This document shows, in pieces, positions 15,919 through 24,767 of a stretch of DNA of 45,255 nucleotides. A program made the translations under genes and the position numbers. Numbering within the stretch: the first letter of the stretch is position 1; each line of letters starts with the position of its first letter. The notes under the pieces were generated by a model, which worked only from the letters and a program-made list of their open reading frames with translations, made no database searches and was not told the DNA's origin. Source of the DNA: Bacteroidales bacterium UBA755 (GTDB lineage Bacteria > Bacteroidota > Bacteroidia > Bacteroidales > UBA932); the NCBI GenBank assembly GCA_002297815.1, contig DBKH01000027.1:14398-59652 (forward strand). Reading direction: 5' to 3'.

Positions 15919-18783
15919 CTACCCACGAAGATACTTCGCTGTCCATGAGCGTCCATTCTTAATCATGTCCTCTGGTGTGCCAGCGAAAACAACTTCACCT
16001 CCATTATCACCAGCCTCCGGGCCAAGGTCAATCACCCAGTCTGCGGCCTTGATAACATCTAGATTGTGCTCCACCACAATCACAGTGTGACCGCTACGGA
16101 TTAGAAAATCGAAGGCTTTCAACAATTTCTCCACATCATAGAAATGCAGTCCTGTGGTCGGCTCATCGAACAGAAACAGAATCTTTTTCCGCGCATTGGC
16201 AGGATCCTCCGCGTTCTTGGACAGGAACCAAGCCAGTTTGATTCTCTGACTTTCGCCACCAGACAAAGTAGAAGAACTTTGACCAAGCTTTATGTAGGAA
16301 AGTCCCACATCCACAAGAGGTTGAAGCTTGCGCGCGATTTGCTTTGAAAGTTCCTCAGGCTGAGAACCAAAAAATGCTATAGCCTCTTCCACACTCATAT
16401 TCAAGATGTCGTCTATGTTCTTTCCCTTGAATCGAACCTCCAGAATGTCTGGCTTGAACCGTTTGCCACCACACGTCTCGCAAACCATTGTCACATCGGC
16501 CATGAACTGCATCGGGATGCGGACAAATCCGTCACCCTGACATTCCGGGCAACGTCCCCCGTCCTGATTGAACGAGAAGAAAGACGGAGTGTAGCCGTTT
16601 ATCTTAGCATACTGCTGCTCGGCCAGCAACTTTCTAATGTCATCATAGACCTTAAGATAGGTCACGGCATTTGAACGGGAACTCTTGCCTATCGGATTCT
16701 GGTCAACATATTCAACATTCTTGATGCGGTCTGTGTTGCCAGAGATCTTTCTGAATATTCCCGGAAGGTCTCCAGTCTGATTGATCATGCGATAAAGTGC
16801 CGGGTAAAGGATGTCCCCCACAAGGGATGACTTTCCGCTACCGCTTACTCCTGAAACTACAGTCAGAACGCCCAACGGGAATTGCACATCAATATCCTTA
16901 AGATTGTGTTCCTGCGCACCCTCTACAGTAATTGAATATGTCCACGGGTGCTTCTCCCTTACGAATCTCTGCCTCTTACTGGTTAGGTACTGGAGAGTTA
17001 GCGACTTTGCCATCACCTTATCAGGCAATTTGTCACTAATCTTTCCTTGGAACACAATCTCACCTCCATTCACTCCGGCATAGGGACCCATGTCAATCAG
17101 CACATCGGCAGCCCGGATGATCTCCTCATCGTGCTCGACCACGACAAGAGTGTTACCGATGTCCCTCAATTTCCTCAAGACTCCTATAAGTCTTTCTGTG
17201 TCACGAGGATGCAGGCCGATGCTCGGCTCGTCAAGGATGTACATAGACCCAACAAGAGAACTGCCCAAAGCAGTCACCAGATTGATTCTCTGGCTTTCTC
17301 CACCGGAAAGAGTGTTGCAGGCACGGCTGAGAGTCAGATAAGACAGGCCTACGTCCTTTATGTACTTAAGCCGAGACACAATCTCCTCGACAGCCTTGCG
17401 GACTATGGAGTTCTCATATTCAGTCAACTTCAAAGAGGAAAAGAAATCAAGAAGAGCATCCACATTCATGTCTAGGAGTTCAGCTATCGTTTTTCCACCG
17501 ACCTTGACATAAAGAGCCTCAGGTCTGAGTCTTGTGCCATGACACGCATGACAGGTGGTTCGACCAGAAAAACGGCTGAGCATGTACTTGTACTGAATCT
17601 TGTAGCGGTTAGCTTCCACCCACTTGAAGAACTCATTGATGCCTACAATCGAATTGTCATCCCCCTCGACACTGTGACCGTCCCAGATTATGTCCTTAAC
17701 CTTTTGAGATAGATTGCAGTACGGCTCGAAAACAGGAATCCCGTAACGAGAAGCCACTTTTATCAGATGATCTCTGAACCACCCCATGGACTCGCCTTTC
17801 CAACAGGCGATGGCCCCGTCATAGATGCTTTTGGTCTTGTCCGGAATAACCAGATCTTCACTCACACCGATAATCTTTCCAAGTCCACCACAGACAGGAC
17901 AGGCACCCAAAGGGCTGTTAAATGAGAAGAGATATTCATCAGGCTGCCGGAAAGTAATGCCGTCCAATTCGAAGCGGTTGGAATATTCCTCCACCGAATT
18001 GTCCTTACGGAGAATGAGTTTGCCTTCGCCCACCCTGAATGCAGTGTCTATTGAGGAGCGGAGCCTTGTCTGCAGATCCTCCCACTCATTCTGCGACCAT
18101 GGCTCCCCTGTTTCTGAATATGGCAGACAATCCTTAAACTCAGGAAGTTTCAGACGATCAATAAGCAGATCAAGATGAGCAGGATACTCCCCTTTGTCCG
18201 CCATCTTCATTATGTCCTCGATGCGAATTATTCCTTCGTCACCGAAGAAACGGGAATAGCCTTCCTCTTTCAGACGAAGCATCAACTCAACCTTGTCCTC
18301 CCTACCTGCCCAATTAAGGTCAGCAAGGATGTAGGCAGTCTTTGAATCACCGCTTAAGATACTGGCCATCACATCATTGATGCTATGGCATTTGACTTCT
18401 CTTCCGCTTACAGGGGAATATGTTCTACCAATCCTAGCGAAGATGATGCGAAGGTAGTCGTAAATTTCCGTTGTGGTCGCAACGGTTGATCTAGGATTCT
18501 TGACGTTGACTTTCTGTTCAATGGCAATAGCCGGAGGGATCCCCTCAATTGATTCGACATCCGGCTTGCTCATTCTGCCAAGGAACTGACGGGCGTACGA
18601 TGATAGACTCTCAGCAAAACGCCTCTGCCCCTCCGCAAAAAGGGTGTCGAATGCCAAGGACGACTTTCCTGAACCTGAGATTCCCGTCACTACCACAAGT
18701 TTGTTCCTTGGAATCTCAACCGTGATGTCTTTAAGGTTGTTGACCTTTGCACCTTTTATTATAATGTTTCCGTACTCTGCCAT
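15919..18783 (-). CDS. uvrA: UvrA, excinuclease ABC subunit A
   Basis: A 954-residue UvrA, close to the usual 940. It has two ABC ATPase halves: Walker A GISGSGKSSLAFDTL (about 34-48) and GVSGSGKSSLVGDIL (about 650), and two signature motifs LSGGESQRI. Zinc-finger cysteines are visible in CPVCGGLG, CHACHGTRL, CPECQGDG and CETCGGKRF. UvrA scans DNA for bulky lesions and loads UvrB. A minus-strand TACTTTTG box (18811-18804) lies just upstream, close to the 3' end of the GH95 gene. It may be cotranscribed with GH95 as well, since the gap is only 46 bases. Confidence 0.98.
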   Translation of the reverse strand: MAEYGNIIIKGAKVNNLKDITVEIPRNKLVVVTGISGSGKSSLAFDTLFAEGQRRFAESLSSYARQFLGRMSKPDVESIEGIPPAIAIEQKVNVKNPRSTVATTTEIYDYLRIIFARIGRTYSPVSGREVKCHSINDVMASILSGDSKTAYILADLNWAGREDKVELMLRLKEEGYSRFFGDEGIIRIEDIMKMADKGEYPAHLDLLIDRLKLPEFKDCLPYSETGEPWSQNEWEDLQTRLRSSIDTAFRVGEGKLILRKDNSVEEYSNRFELDGITFRQPDEYLFSFNSPLGACPVCGGLGKIIGVSEDLVIPDKTKSIYDGAIACWKGESMGWFRDHLIKVASRYGIPVFEPYCNLSQKVKDIIWDGHSVEGDDNSIVGINEFFKWVEANRYKIQYKYMLSRFSGRTTCHACHGTRLRPEALYVKVGGKTIAELLDMNVDALLDFFSSLKLTEYENSIVRKAVEEIVSRLKYIKDVGLSYLTLSRACNTLSGGESQRINLVTALGSSLVGSMYILDEPSIGLHPRDTERLIGVLRKLRDIGNTLVVVEHDEEIIRAADVLIDMGPYAGVNGGEIVFQGKISDKLPDKVMAKSLTLQYLTSKRQRFVREKHPWTYSITVEGAQEHNLKDIDVQFPLGVLTVVSGVSGSGKSSLVGDILYPALYRMINQTGDLPGIFRKISGNTDRIKNVEYVDQNPIGKSSRSNAVTYLKVYDDIRKLLAEQQYAKINGYTPSFFSFNQDGGRCPECQGDGFVRIPMQFMADVTMVCETCGGKRFKPDILEVRFKGKNIDDILNMSVEEAIAFFGSQPEELSKQIARKLQPLVDVGLSYIKLGQSSSTLSGGESQRIKLAWFLSKNAEDPANARKKILFLFDEPTTGLHFYDVEKLLKAFDFLIRSGHTVIVVEHNLDVIKAADWVIDLGPEAGDNGGEVVFAGTPEDMIKNGRSWTAKYLRG

Positions 18784-18803
18784 AGTCAGTGATTCGCAAA
18801 CTG

Positions 18804-18811
18804 CAAAAGTA
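18804..18811 (-). promoter_or_regulatory. -7 box of uvrA
   Basis: Minus-strand TACTTTTG fits TAnnTTTG; the predicted leader is about 14 bases. No convincing -33 element is visible and no SOS-type operator was recognised. Confidence 0.45.
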
Positions 18812-18829
18812 CGAATATTTCCCGGCTTT

Positions 18830-21262
18830 TCATTGCATCTTCAGACTATCATGTTGCCATGAGACAGAATATGAGCTGCCAGGTTTTGTGTCGAAGTCGA
18901 TTGTGGAATGGCCATAACGAAGGGAACAGTGCTCGCCTGATTTGGAATGAATCGTCACCGTTTGGAGAATGCCCTTTGACCACACAATGTCAACCTCAAA
19001 ACCACCACGTGCTAGAAGGCCAGTTACTTTTCCTTCTGACCAAGCTGAGGGGAGAGCTGGCAACAGATGTACAAAACCCAAATGGCTCTGCAACAGCATC
19101 TCCGTCACGCCTGCTGTTCCTCCGAAATTGCCGTCAATCTGGAATGGCGGATGATTGTCCCAAAGATTGTCTAGGGTTCCATCCTGAATCAGATTTCGGA
19201 ACAGTCTGTAGGCTCTGTCTCCATCATGAAGCCTAGCCCATTGATTCAACTTCCACCCCATGCTCCAGCCGGTGGCTCCATCACCCCTGTGGTTTAATGT
19301 GACTCGTGCGGCCTCTGCCAATTCCGGAGTCGTGACCGGTGACAAAGTGTGGCCTGGATGAAGGCCGAAAAGATGATTGACATGGCGATGATGATCATCC
19401 GGGTCATCGACATCCTTCGGCCACTCCATCAACTGCCCGAAACGGCCAATTTTGTAAGGGGGCAGATTCCTTTCTACAGACAGCCATTCGTTCCGTTCTT
19501 CTCGATCCAGATCAAGAACCTTGGCAGCGGAAGCTGCATCAAGCAGAATCTCCCTCGCCACAGCATTAGAAAAAGTAGTACCCTCATCCACAGGGCCATG
19601 TTCTGGAGAAGTGGAAGGTGCCGTAGTATAAGAGCCATCAGGCTTGTGCCAAAGATAGTCAACAGTAAAACGGGCACTTGAGCGAAGAATGTCATAGGCA
19701 GTCGCTCTCAGGAATGATGTGTCTCTAGTAAAATCGTAATAATCCCACAGATGAGTGGCCAGCCAAGGCCCTGCCATAGGGCAAAGATTCCATGTCATTT
19801 CCTCGTCAGCAAGCGGAGAAGCGAAACCAAAAGGATTGCCAGAAATAGAAGCAGTCCATCCACGGGCGCCATAGTACGAACGCGCGACCCTTTCCCCTGG
19901 CACTACTAGCGAAAGAACATATTCAAAAAAAGGAGTGGCACATTCCGTCAGGTTGGTGGAACAGGACGGCCAATAGTTCATCTGGACATTGATGTTGTTG
20001 TGATAATCCACGCGCCAAGGGCCGTCTATGTCGTTATGCCATATTCCTTGAAGATTAGCCGGAAGGTTGCCAGGGCGGGAAGACGCGATTAGAAGATAGC
20101 GGCCGTACTGGTAGTAAAGTTCCTCAAGGCCAGGATCCGAAAAGCCTGAACGGTAGCGTCTTAAGCGTTCTGGAGTAGAAAGATCAATTGCCTCATACGA
20201 TTCTGCAAGCGACAACTCAACCCTTCCAAACAGCGAAGAATAGTCAGAAAGATGCTCACTTAGCAAGGCGTCATAGCCTTTATTAACGGCATCATTGACC
20301 CAAGAATCGGTCGTTTCTGACGGTTTTACACCCACATAAGCCTTAGAATCATTATAATCAGGAGAATAGTTCATCTTGTAGTCAGTGTCTGCTGACAGGA
20401 AAAAGACAACCTCATCTGCTCCGGAGACGACCAAAGAACCGTTTTTGTTGGAAAAGGAGCCCCCTTGGACCGTCATCCGCATCCGAAGCGAAAACTCCAT
20501 CTGATTGTCTGACAATCTACCTAAATATTCAAGGCCATCGTTGCCATAAGGCTTGACCATTCCTTCCGCTACCGGATTCTCTGAATATTCCAATTTCAGA
20601 TTCTGTCGCCCTCTATGGTCAGCCCGAAACCTCATCACAAGCACATTAGCAGGATAAGAAATAAAGTATTCCCTTTCATAGCGAACGCCTTTGCTTAGGA
20701 ATGACACTCTTGCTACTGCATCGTCTAACGTCAAAGTCCTATGATAATCAGTAACAGAAGCGGAATCCAAACCAGTCCAGATTCTCAGCTCTCCGGCTGT
20801 AGTATAACAACCAAAACGGAACGCTTTATCTTTCCTACTTTCATAGGGAACGAGTCCATTGAAGTTCTTGCTAGTCAATTCCGCAGCTTTCTTGGGATTT
20901 CCTTCTGAAAAAGCGCGATAGATTTCCGGAAGGAACTTCGCGGATTCCTTGTTGGCATCCCAGTAATGTGCTGCTCCTCCTGAAGTGCCAGGGCCTCCAC
21001 GCCAAAGACTTTTCTCGTTAAGGGTTATTCGCTCAGCCTGTATTGAGCCGAGAACGTTAGCTCCAATGCTTCCATTTCCAAGCGGAAGTGATTGGGACTC
21101 CCACTCCGGATCATTAGCTCCCATCCAATCATTCCCTCGAAGCATGGAAGCTGGTGTGTCAAACCGAATTTCGTACCTGTTATTTCTCTCTGCAGCTATG
21201 CTCTCATAACAAAATACAAAGATTCCTAGGAATAAAGCTTGTATAAAAAAAATCCAACGCAT
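18830..21262 (-). CDS. GH95 alpha-L-fucosidase, secreted
   Basis: An 810-residue glycoside hydrolase of family 95 with an N-terminal signal peptide (FFIQALFLGIFVFCYESIAA). Family hallmarks: LPLGNGSIGANVLG (60-73) and NEKSLWRGGPG (82-92). The catalytic motifs are HNNINVQMNYWP (Asn423 and Asn425, matching AfcA Asn421 and Asn423), STSPEHGP (Glu554, general acid) and PPFQIDGNFGG (Asp710). GH95 enzymes cleave fucose from glycans such as H-antigen, mucin or plant xyloglucan with inversion. There is no SusC/SusD pair or other CAZyme beside it, so it is a stand-alone enzyme outside a polysaccharide utilisation locus, probably periplasmic. Confidence 0.93.
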   Translation of the reverse strand: MRWIFFIQALFLGIFVFCYESIAAERNNRYEIRFDTPASMLRGNDWMGANDPEWESQSLPLGNGSIGANVLGSIQAERITLNEKSLWRGGPGTSGGAAHYWDANKESAKFLPEIYRAFSEGNPKKAAELTSKNFNGLVPYESRKDKAFRFGCYTTAGELRIWTGLDSASVTDYHRTLTLDDAVARVSFLSKGVRYEREYFISYPANVLVMRFRADHRGRQNLKLEYSENPVAEGMVKPYGNDGLEYLGRLSDNQMEFSLRMRMTVQGGSFSNKNGSLVVSGADEVVFFLSADTDYKMNYSPDYNDSKAYVGVKPSETTDSWVNDAVNKGYDALLSEHLSDYSSLFGRVELSLAESYEAIDLSTPERLRRYRSGFSDPGLEELYYQYGRYLLIASSRPGNLPANLQGIWHNDIDGPWRVDYHNNINVQMNYWPSCSTNLTECATPFFEYVLSLVVPGERVARSYYGARGWTASISGNPFGFASPLADEEMTWNLCPMAGPWLATHLWDYYDFTRDTSFLRATAYDILRSSARFTVDYLWHKPDGSYTTAPSTSPEHGPVDEGTTFSNAVAREILLDAASAAKVLDLDREERNEWLSVERNLPPYKIGRFGQLMEWPKDVDDPDDHHRHVNHLFGLHPGHTLSPVTTPELAEAARVTLNHRGDGATGWSMGWKLNQWARLHDGDRAYRLFRNLIQDGTLDNLWDNHPPFQIDGNFGGTAGVTEMLLQSHLGFVHLLPALPSAWSEGKVTGLLARGGFEVDIVWSKGILQTVTIHSKSGEHCSLRYGHSTIDFDTKPGSSYSVSWQHDSLKMQ

Positions 21263-21285
21263 ATCTTATCAAGATGTTTAGAAGT

Positions 21286-21293
21286 CAAAGATA
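21286..21293 (-). promoter_or_regulatory. -7 box of the GH95 gene
   Basis: Minus-strand TATCTTTG, a perfect TAnnTTTG box 23 bases before the start codon. No clear -33 element. Confidence 0.5.
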
Positions 21294-21310
21294 GCAATAT
21301 TGGGTGGAAT

Positions 21311-21360
21311 AAAAGAAAAGTCTCACAAGATGTTGAATTCAAACACTCTTGCGAGACTTT
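21311..21360 (-). terminator. Terminator of tRNA-Asp
   Basis: AAAGTCTCACAAGA (21317-21330) pairs with TCTTGCGAGACTTT (21347-21360), 14 positions with one G-T wobble. On the minus strand it is followed by TTCTTTTA. It begins 4 bases after the 3' end of the tRNA. Confidence 0.85.
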
Positions 21361-21363
21361 CTG

Positions 21364-21437
21364 CGGTGCGGAAGGGACTCGAACCCTCGACCTCCGGCGT
21401 GACAGGCCGGCATTCTAACCAGCTGAACTACCGCACC
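21364..21437 (-). tRNA. tRNA-Asp (GTC)
   Basis: A 74-base cloverleaf. Acceptor stem GGTGCGG/CCGCACC pairs fully; D arm GTTC-AGCTGGTTA-GAAT; anticodon stem CCGGC/GCCGG with loop CTGTCAC, anticodon GTC at complement of 21401-21403; T arm GAGGG-TTCGAGT-CCCTT; discriminator G73. CCA is not encoded (genomic CAG follows). It is flanked by its own promoter and terminator. Confidence 0.97.
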
Positions 21438-21443
21438 ATGCGA

Positions 21444-21490
21444 CTTTGCATCCGTCGTTTCAAGTTATTTTCCTGAATGCGGATGCAAAG
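21444..21490 (-). repeat. Inverted repeat in the tRNA-Asp leader
   Basis: CTTTGCATCCG (21444-21454) and CGGATGCAAAG (21480-21490) are perfect 11-bp inverted repeats. The upstream arm overlaps the -7 box, so the repeat spans the transcription start and the 5' leader just before the tRNA. Confidence 0.6.
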
Positions 21491-21516
21491 ATAGGCATTT
21501 TTCTTTAACCTGCAAA
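21486..21516 (-). promoter_or_regulatory. Promoter of tRNA-Asp
   Basis: On the minus strand TTTG (21516-21513), 19 bases, TATCTTTG (21493-21486): both elements match the Bacteroidota consensus exactly. Predicted start near 21479. Confidence 0.8.
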
Positions 21517-21520
21517 CTTT

Positions 21521-21958
21521 TTATTTAATTTCTATAACTTTTTTTGCAGGGTTAGCTTCTTTCTTCTCAACCTTCGGAAGGTTAATCTTTAGAACACCAT
21601 TGACTACTGAAGCGTTAATCTTATCTTTCTCAACATCTTCCGGAAGAACCATTGTCTGCTGGAACTTTGAATATGAGAATTCACGTCTGAGATAATGACC
21701 GTGCTTCTTTTCTTCATTGTTCTCCTCTTTCTTCTCCATGTTGATCACAAGATCACCATTGTCATCAAGGCTTACCTTGAAGTCATTCTTAGTCATGCCT
21801 GGAGCTGCAAGCTCAATGTCATAACTATTCTCATTTTCCAATACATTGATCGCTGGAGCGGTCGCATTGGCTCTAACCATCCAATCATTGTCAAAGAAAT
21901 CATTGAACATGCTTGGTAACCAATTCTGGTTGTTGTACTTTTTTGATACTGGTAACAT
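21521..21958 (-). CDS. Hsp20/alpha-crystallin small heat-shock protein
   Basis: A 145-residue small heat-shock protein, the usual length. The alpha-crystallin domain spans about 33-130: INVLENENSYDIELAAPGMT, KNDFKVSLDDNGDLVINM, HYLRREFSYSKFQQTMVLPE and NGVLKINLPK; the C-terminal tail ends KKVIEIK in place of the I-x-I motif. These proteins hold unfolding proteins in oligomers. Start is ATG 21958, with AGGAG 8 bases upstream, a clear Shine-Dalgarno site of a kind uncommon in this phylum. A -7 box and three operator-like palindromes lie upstream. Confidence 0.95.
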   Translation of the reverse strand: MLPVSKKYNNQNWLPSMFNDFFDNDWMVRANATAPAINVLENENSYDIELAAPGMTKNDFKVSLDDNGDLVINMEKKEENNEEKKHGHYLRREFSYSKFQQTMVLPEDVEKDKINASVVNGVLKINLPKVEKKEANPAKKVIEIK

Positions 21959-21966
21959 AATTTAAT

Positions 21967-21971
21967 CTCCT
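21967..21971 (-). promoter_or_regulatory. Shine-Dalgarno site of hsp20
   Basis: Minus-strand AGGAG, 8 bases before the ATG. Most genes in this window have no such site. Confidence 0.6.
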
Positions 21972-22054
21972 ATTTTTTATTTTAACTTTCTTTTCTTCGT
22001 CCCATTCTTTCGAACGAGACATCTTTCCATTAATCAATCGCTGTGCCGATGCAC

Positions 22055-22062
22055 CAAAAGTA
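22055..22062 (-). promoter_or_regulatory. -7 box of hsp20
   Basis: Minus-strand TACTTTTG fits TAnnTTTG. The predicted start, near 22048, gives a leader of about 90 bases. The -33 position is occupied by the first GACA/TGTC box instead of TTTG. Confidence 0.55.
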
Positions 22063-22070
22063 GCAAAATG

Positions 22071-22126
22071 GCGACATTTTGTCACTATATCGTGACAAAA
22101 TGTCGCTATTAACTGTCAAATTGTCG
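22071..22126. promoter_or_regulatory. Three spaced GACA-N3-TGTC operator-like boxes upstream of hsp20
   Basis: Boxes: GACATTTTGTC (22073-22083), GACAAAATGTC (22094-22104) and GTCAAATTGTC (22114-22124, one arm degraded). Centres are 21 and 20 bases apart, two helical turns. The first two together form a perfect 15-bp inverted repeat (22071-22085 / 22092-22106). This is neither CIRCE nor HAIR. It ends 11 bases before the serine dehydratase stop codon. Confidence 0.65.
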
Positions 22127-22136
22127 AATTTTTCGC

Positions 22137-23357
22137 TTAAAAAAGCTTCTTATTATCCTTGAAATTCTTGGCAAGGCCTCCTGCGCTGGTCTCCTTGTAC
22201 AAAGATGGGAGATCGTTGCCTGTCTGCTTCATCACCTCAACGACATGGTCGAAAGAAACACGATGCTTGCCGTCAGAGAACGCAGCATATAGATTTGAAT
22301 CCAACGCTCTCGTGGCAGCGAATGCATTTCTCTCAATGCAAGGAATCTGAACCAGACCACAGATTGGGTCGCAGGTCATGCCTAAATGATGCTCCAAGCC
22401 CATCTCAGCTGCATATTCAATCTGTGATGGACTGCCACCAAAAAGTTGGCACGCTGCCGCAGAAGCCATTGCGCATGCAACTCCAACCTCCCCTTGACAG
22501 CCAACCTCAGCCCCGGATATCGAAGCATTCTGTTTAACGATGTTGCCAATGAGACCTGCAGTTGCAAGTGCATGAAGAACGCGTATGTCCTTGAAGTCGT
22601 GCCCTTTGGCAAGATGGTACAGAACGCCTGGCATGACTCCGCTCGAACCGCATGTCGGAGCGGTCACGATGACACCACCAGAGGCATTCTCTTCACTCAC
22701 GGCAAGAGCATAGGCATAGACAAGACCTCTGGTCTGGAGAGTCTGTTTGTAGCCGGTGGCCTTGACATAATAAGTAGGTGCCTTACGTGGTAAGTTCAGA
22801 GGGCCAGGTAGTACCCCTTCGTGATCTATTCCCCTTTCTACAGAAGCCTTCATCGATTCCCACACCTCTTGAAGGTAATCCCAGATGTCTGGTCCTTCAC
22901 AAAGATCAACATATTCCCAATAGCTGCGTCCTTTGTCCTCACACCACTTTTGGATTTCAGTAAGATGATTCATCTCATAGACATCAGGCGTAGAAAAACG
23001 GTCATCCGGTTTGCCTTCCGACAACGCTCCACCACCGACACTATAGACAGTCCATTCATCAGTTTGCCGGCCATCGGAATCAAACGACTTGAAACACATA
23101 CCATTAGGATGAAAAGGAAGGAATATCTCAGGCTTCCACACGATTGTGACCGGAGCGATTCGCTCCAGAACTTCAGTTATTGCCACATCTGTCATGTGAC
23201 CTTTCCCAGTCGCTGCTAGACTTCCGTATAGTGTCACTTCAAAAGCCCTTGCGTCCCAATGCCTCTCAGCGAAGTTTTTTGCCGCCTTGTTCGGCCCCAT
23301 GGTATGACTGCTGGAAGGTCCTTTGCCTATTTTGTAAAGTTCTCTAAGGGATTTCAT
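22137..23357 (-). CDS. sdaA: L-serine ammonia-lyase (iron-sulfur, single chain)
   Basis: A 406-residue L-serine dehydratase that deaminates serine to pyruvate and ammonia with a [4Fe-4S] cluster. Seen: GPSSSHTMGPNKAA near the N-terminus (beta domain, about 13-26), TAPTCGSSGVMPGVLYH, GCQGEVGVACAMASAA and GMTCDPICGLVQIPC, which supply the cluster cysteines and family signatures. The beta and alpha domains are in one chain, as in E. coli SdaA. It is transcribed alone from the divergent region shared with the GpsA-like gene; I could not find a convincing promoter for it. Confidence 0.95.
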   Translation of the reverse strand: MKSLRELYKIGKGPSSSHTMGPNKAAKNFAERHWDARAFEVTLYGSLAATGKGHMTDVAITEVLERIAPVTIVWKPEIFLPFHPNGMCFKSFDSDGRQTDEWTVYSVGGGALSEGKPDDRFSTPDVYEMNHLTEIQKWCEDKGRSYWEYVDLCEGPDIWDYLQEVWESMKASVERGIDHEGVLPGPLNLPRKAPTYYVKATGYKQTLQTRGLVYAYALAVSEENASGGVIVTAPTCGSSGVMPGVLYHLAKGHDFKDIRVLHALATAGLIGNIVKQNASISGAEVGCQGEVGVACAMASAAACQLFGGSPSQIEYAAEMGLEHHLGMTCDPICGLVQIPCIERNAFAATRALDSNLYAAFSDGKHRVSFDHVVEVMKQTGNDLPSLYKETSAGGLAKNFKDNKKLF

Positions 23358-23435
23358 AATTCTCGTCCGTTATATATTAATTAGCCTTATGAATACAAAA
23401 GAAAAATCTCATCGGATGTTGATTTTGGCCGCTAA

Positions 23436-23468
23436 TTTACGATATTCCTTAAGAAAATGCTATTTTTG
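23436..23468 (+). promoter_or_regulatory. Promoter of the GpsA-like gene
   Basis: TTTAC (23436-23440), 20 bases, TATTTTTG (23461-23468). The -7 box fits TAnnTTTG; the -33 element has one mismatch. Predicted leader about 17 bases. Confidence 0.55.
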
Positions 23469-23491
23469 TCATTCATTAATGGTTTTAGGAA

Positions 23492-24544
23492 ATGAAAAGA
23501 AGAATCACAATCATCGGTTCGGGTATGATGGGCTCAGCCCTCGCGTTCCCAGCGTTTGAAAATGGCAACGAAGTGAGACTTGTCGGCACTCCGCTCGACA
23601 AGGAGATAATAGAGGAATGCAAACGTTCCGGCAAGCATCCTAAATTTGACAGACCTTTCCCTAAAGGGGTTGAATATTATCAATTCGATGATTGGCAGGA
23701 GGCCGTAAAGGGAGCGGACTTCGTCATCGGTGGAGTCTCTTCTTTTGGAGTTGATTGGTTTCTGAATGAGGTTCTGACTTATCTAGATCCTGCGATGCCG
23801 GTTCTTTCTGTGACCAAAGGTCTCATCAACCTTGAGGATGGCACGCTGATTTCCTATCCGGCCTACTGGGAGACCGAACTACTCAAGAAAGGAATCCGCA
23901 GAGAAGTCAACGCCATTGGTGGCCCATGCACATCCTACGAGCTCGTTTTCCATGATCAGACCGAAGTTGCGTTCTGCGGAAAGAACACAGCTGTCATCAA
24001 AATGATGAAGGAGGCCATGCAGACATCCTACTACCACATCTCCACGACCAACGATGTGATCGGACTTGAAAGTGCAGTGGCACTAAAGAACGCCTATGCT
24101 CTTGGAATCGCACTCACAATCGGACTTGTGAAAAGGCAGCACGGAGACGATGCTGGGCTGCACTACAATTCGCAGGCAGGAGCGTTCTATCAGGCAACAA
24201 AGGAGATGACCAAACTTTTGAGGCTTCAGGGAGCCGATGAGGATAGCACGGTTTTAGGCATCGGTGATCTTTACGTCACAGTGTATGGCGGAAGGACTCG
24301 GAAAATCGGCATTCTTCTTGGCGAAGGCAAAACTTACGAGGAGGCGCTGAATATTCTCGCTGGTGTAACGCTCGAATCATTGGTTGTGGCGCATCGCGTG
24401 GCTAAAGCAATCTACCGTAAGGCCGAGCTTGGTATGGTGGATTTGGCGCAGTTCCCGCTCATGACACATGTCAATGATGTGCTTGACAATGGGAAGGACG
24501 CGGAGCTTCCTTGGGACGCGTTTACGTTTGACAACACTAAGTAA
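23492..24544 (+). CDS. NAD(P)H-dependent glycerol-3-phosphate dehydrogenase-like protein
   Basis: A 350-residue GpsA-like dehydrogenase. The N-terminal Rossmann motif is IIGSGMMGSALAFPAF (about 7-22), followed by LSVTKGL (about 109-115), IGGPCTSYELVF in place of the usual GPSFA-E, and the helix with the catalytic lysine, SAVALKNAYALG. The segment that in GpsA reads SRNRxxG is GGRTRKIG here. GpsA reduces dihydroxyacetone phosphate to glycerol 3-phosphate for phospholipids. The sequence is divergent from textbook GpsA, so a related hydroxyacid or polyol phosphate cannot be excluded. It is a single-gene unit, convergent with the C1 peptidase gene. Confidence 0.8.
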   Translation: MKRRITIIGSGMMGSALAFPAFENGNEVRLVGTPLDKEIIEECKRSGKHPKFDRPFPKGVEYYQFDDWQEAVKGADFVIGGVSSFGVDWFLNEVLTYLDPAMPVLSVTKGLINLEDGTLISYPAYWETELLKKGIRREVNAIGGPCTSYELVFHDQTEVAFCGKNTAVIKMMKEAMQTSYYHISTTNDVIGLESAVALKNAYALGIALTIGLVKRQHGDDAGLHYNSQAGAFYQATKEMTKLLRLQGADEDSTVLGIGDLYVTVYGGRTRKIGILLGEGKTYEEALNILAGVTLESLVVAHRVAKAIYRKAELGMVDLAQFPLMTHVNDVLDNGKDAELPWDAFTFDNTK

Positions 24545-24573
24545 ATTGCAGTGACTACCAATAGGGTTTAGGG

Positions 24574-24639
24574 CAATAAAAAAAACTAATTCCTGAATTT
24601 TGCACGGTGGACCAAAATTCTGGAATTAGTTTTTTATTG
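24574..24639. repeat. Conserved-loop hairpin, copy 2
   Basis: The left arm (24574-24601, containing CTAATTCCTGAATTTT) and the right arm (24614-24639, AAAATTCTGGAATTAG) pair over about 26 bases with one mismatch and an unequal A/T run. The loop is GCACGGTGGACC. The poly-A and poly-T flanks make it a likely bidirectional terminator between the convergent GpsA-like and peptidase genes. Confidence 0.8.
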
Positions 24640-24660
24640 GATTGCTGATTTCTTAGACAT

Positions 24661-24741
24661 CGTTTCGACAAGCTCAGCGACCGGAGAAAAAAATGGCTCA
24701 ACAAGCGCGACTCACTCGGTCGCTGAGCCTGTCGAAGCGAC
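24661..24741. repeat. Inverted pair of REP-like elements
   Basis: TTCGACAAGCTCAGCGACCG (24664-24683) and CGGTCGCTGAGCCTGTCGAA (24717-24736) are reverse complements with one mismatch, spaced by about 33 bases. It resembles the pair inserted in the BaiN gene and lies 22 bases from conserved-loop hairpin copy 2. Confidence 0.85.
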
Positions 24742-24767
24742 ATAAAATCCAGCCAACAACGACTGCG

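Noticed and set aside
22071..22106. Palindrome as a transcription terminator of the serine dehydratase gene
   Set aside because: The stem could terminate, but the third box at the same spacing and the absence of a T-run favour an operator for hsp20; a dual role remains possible.
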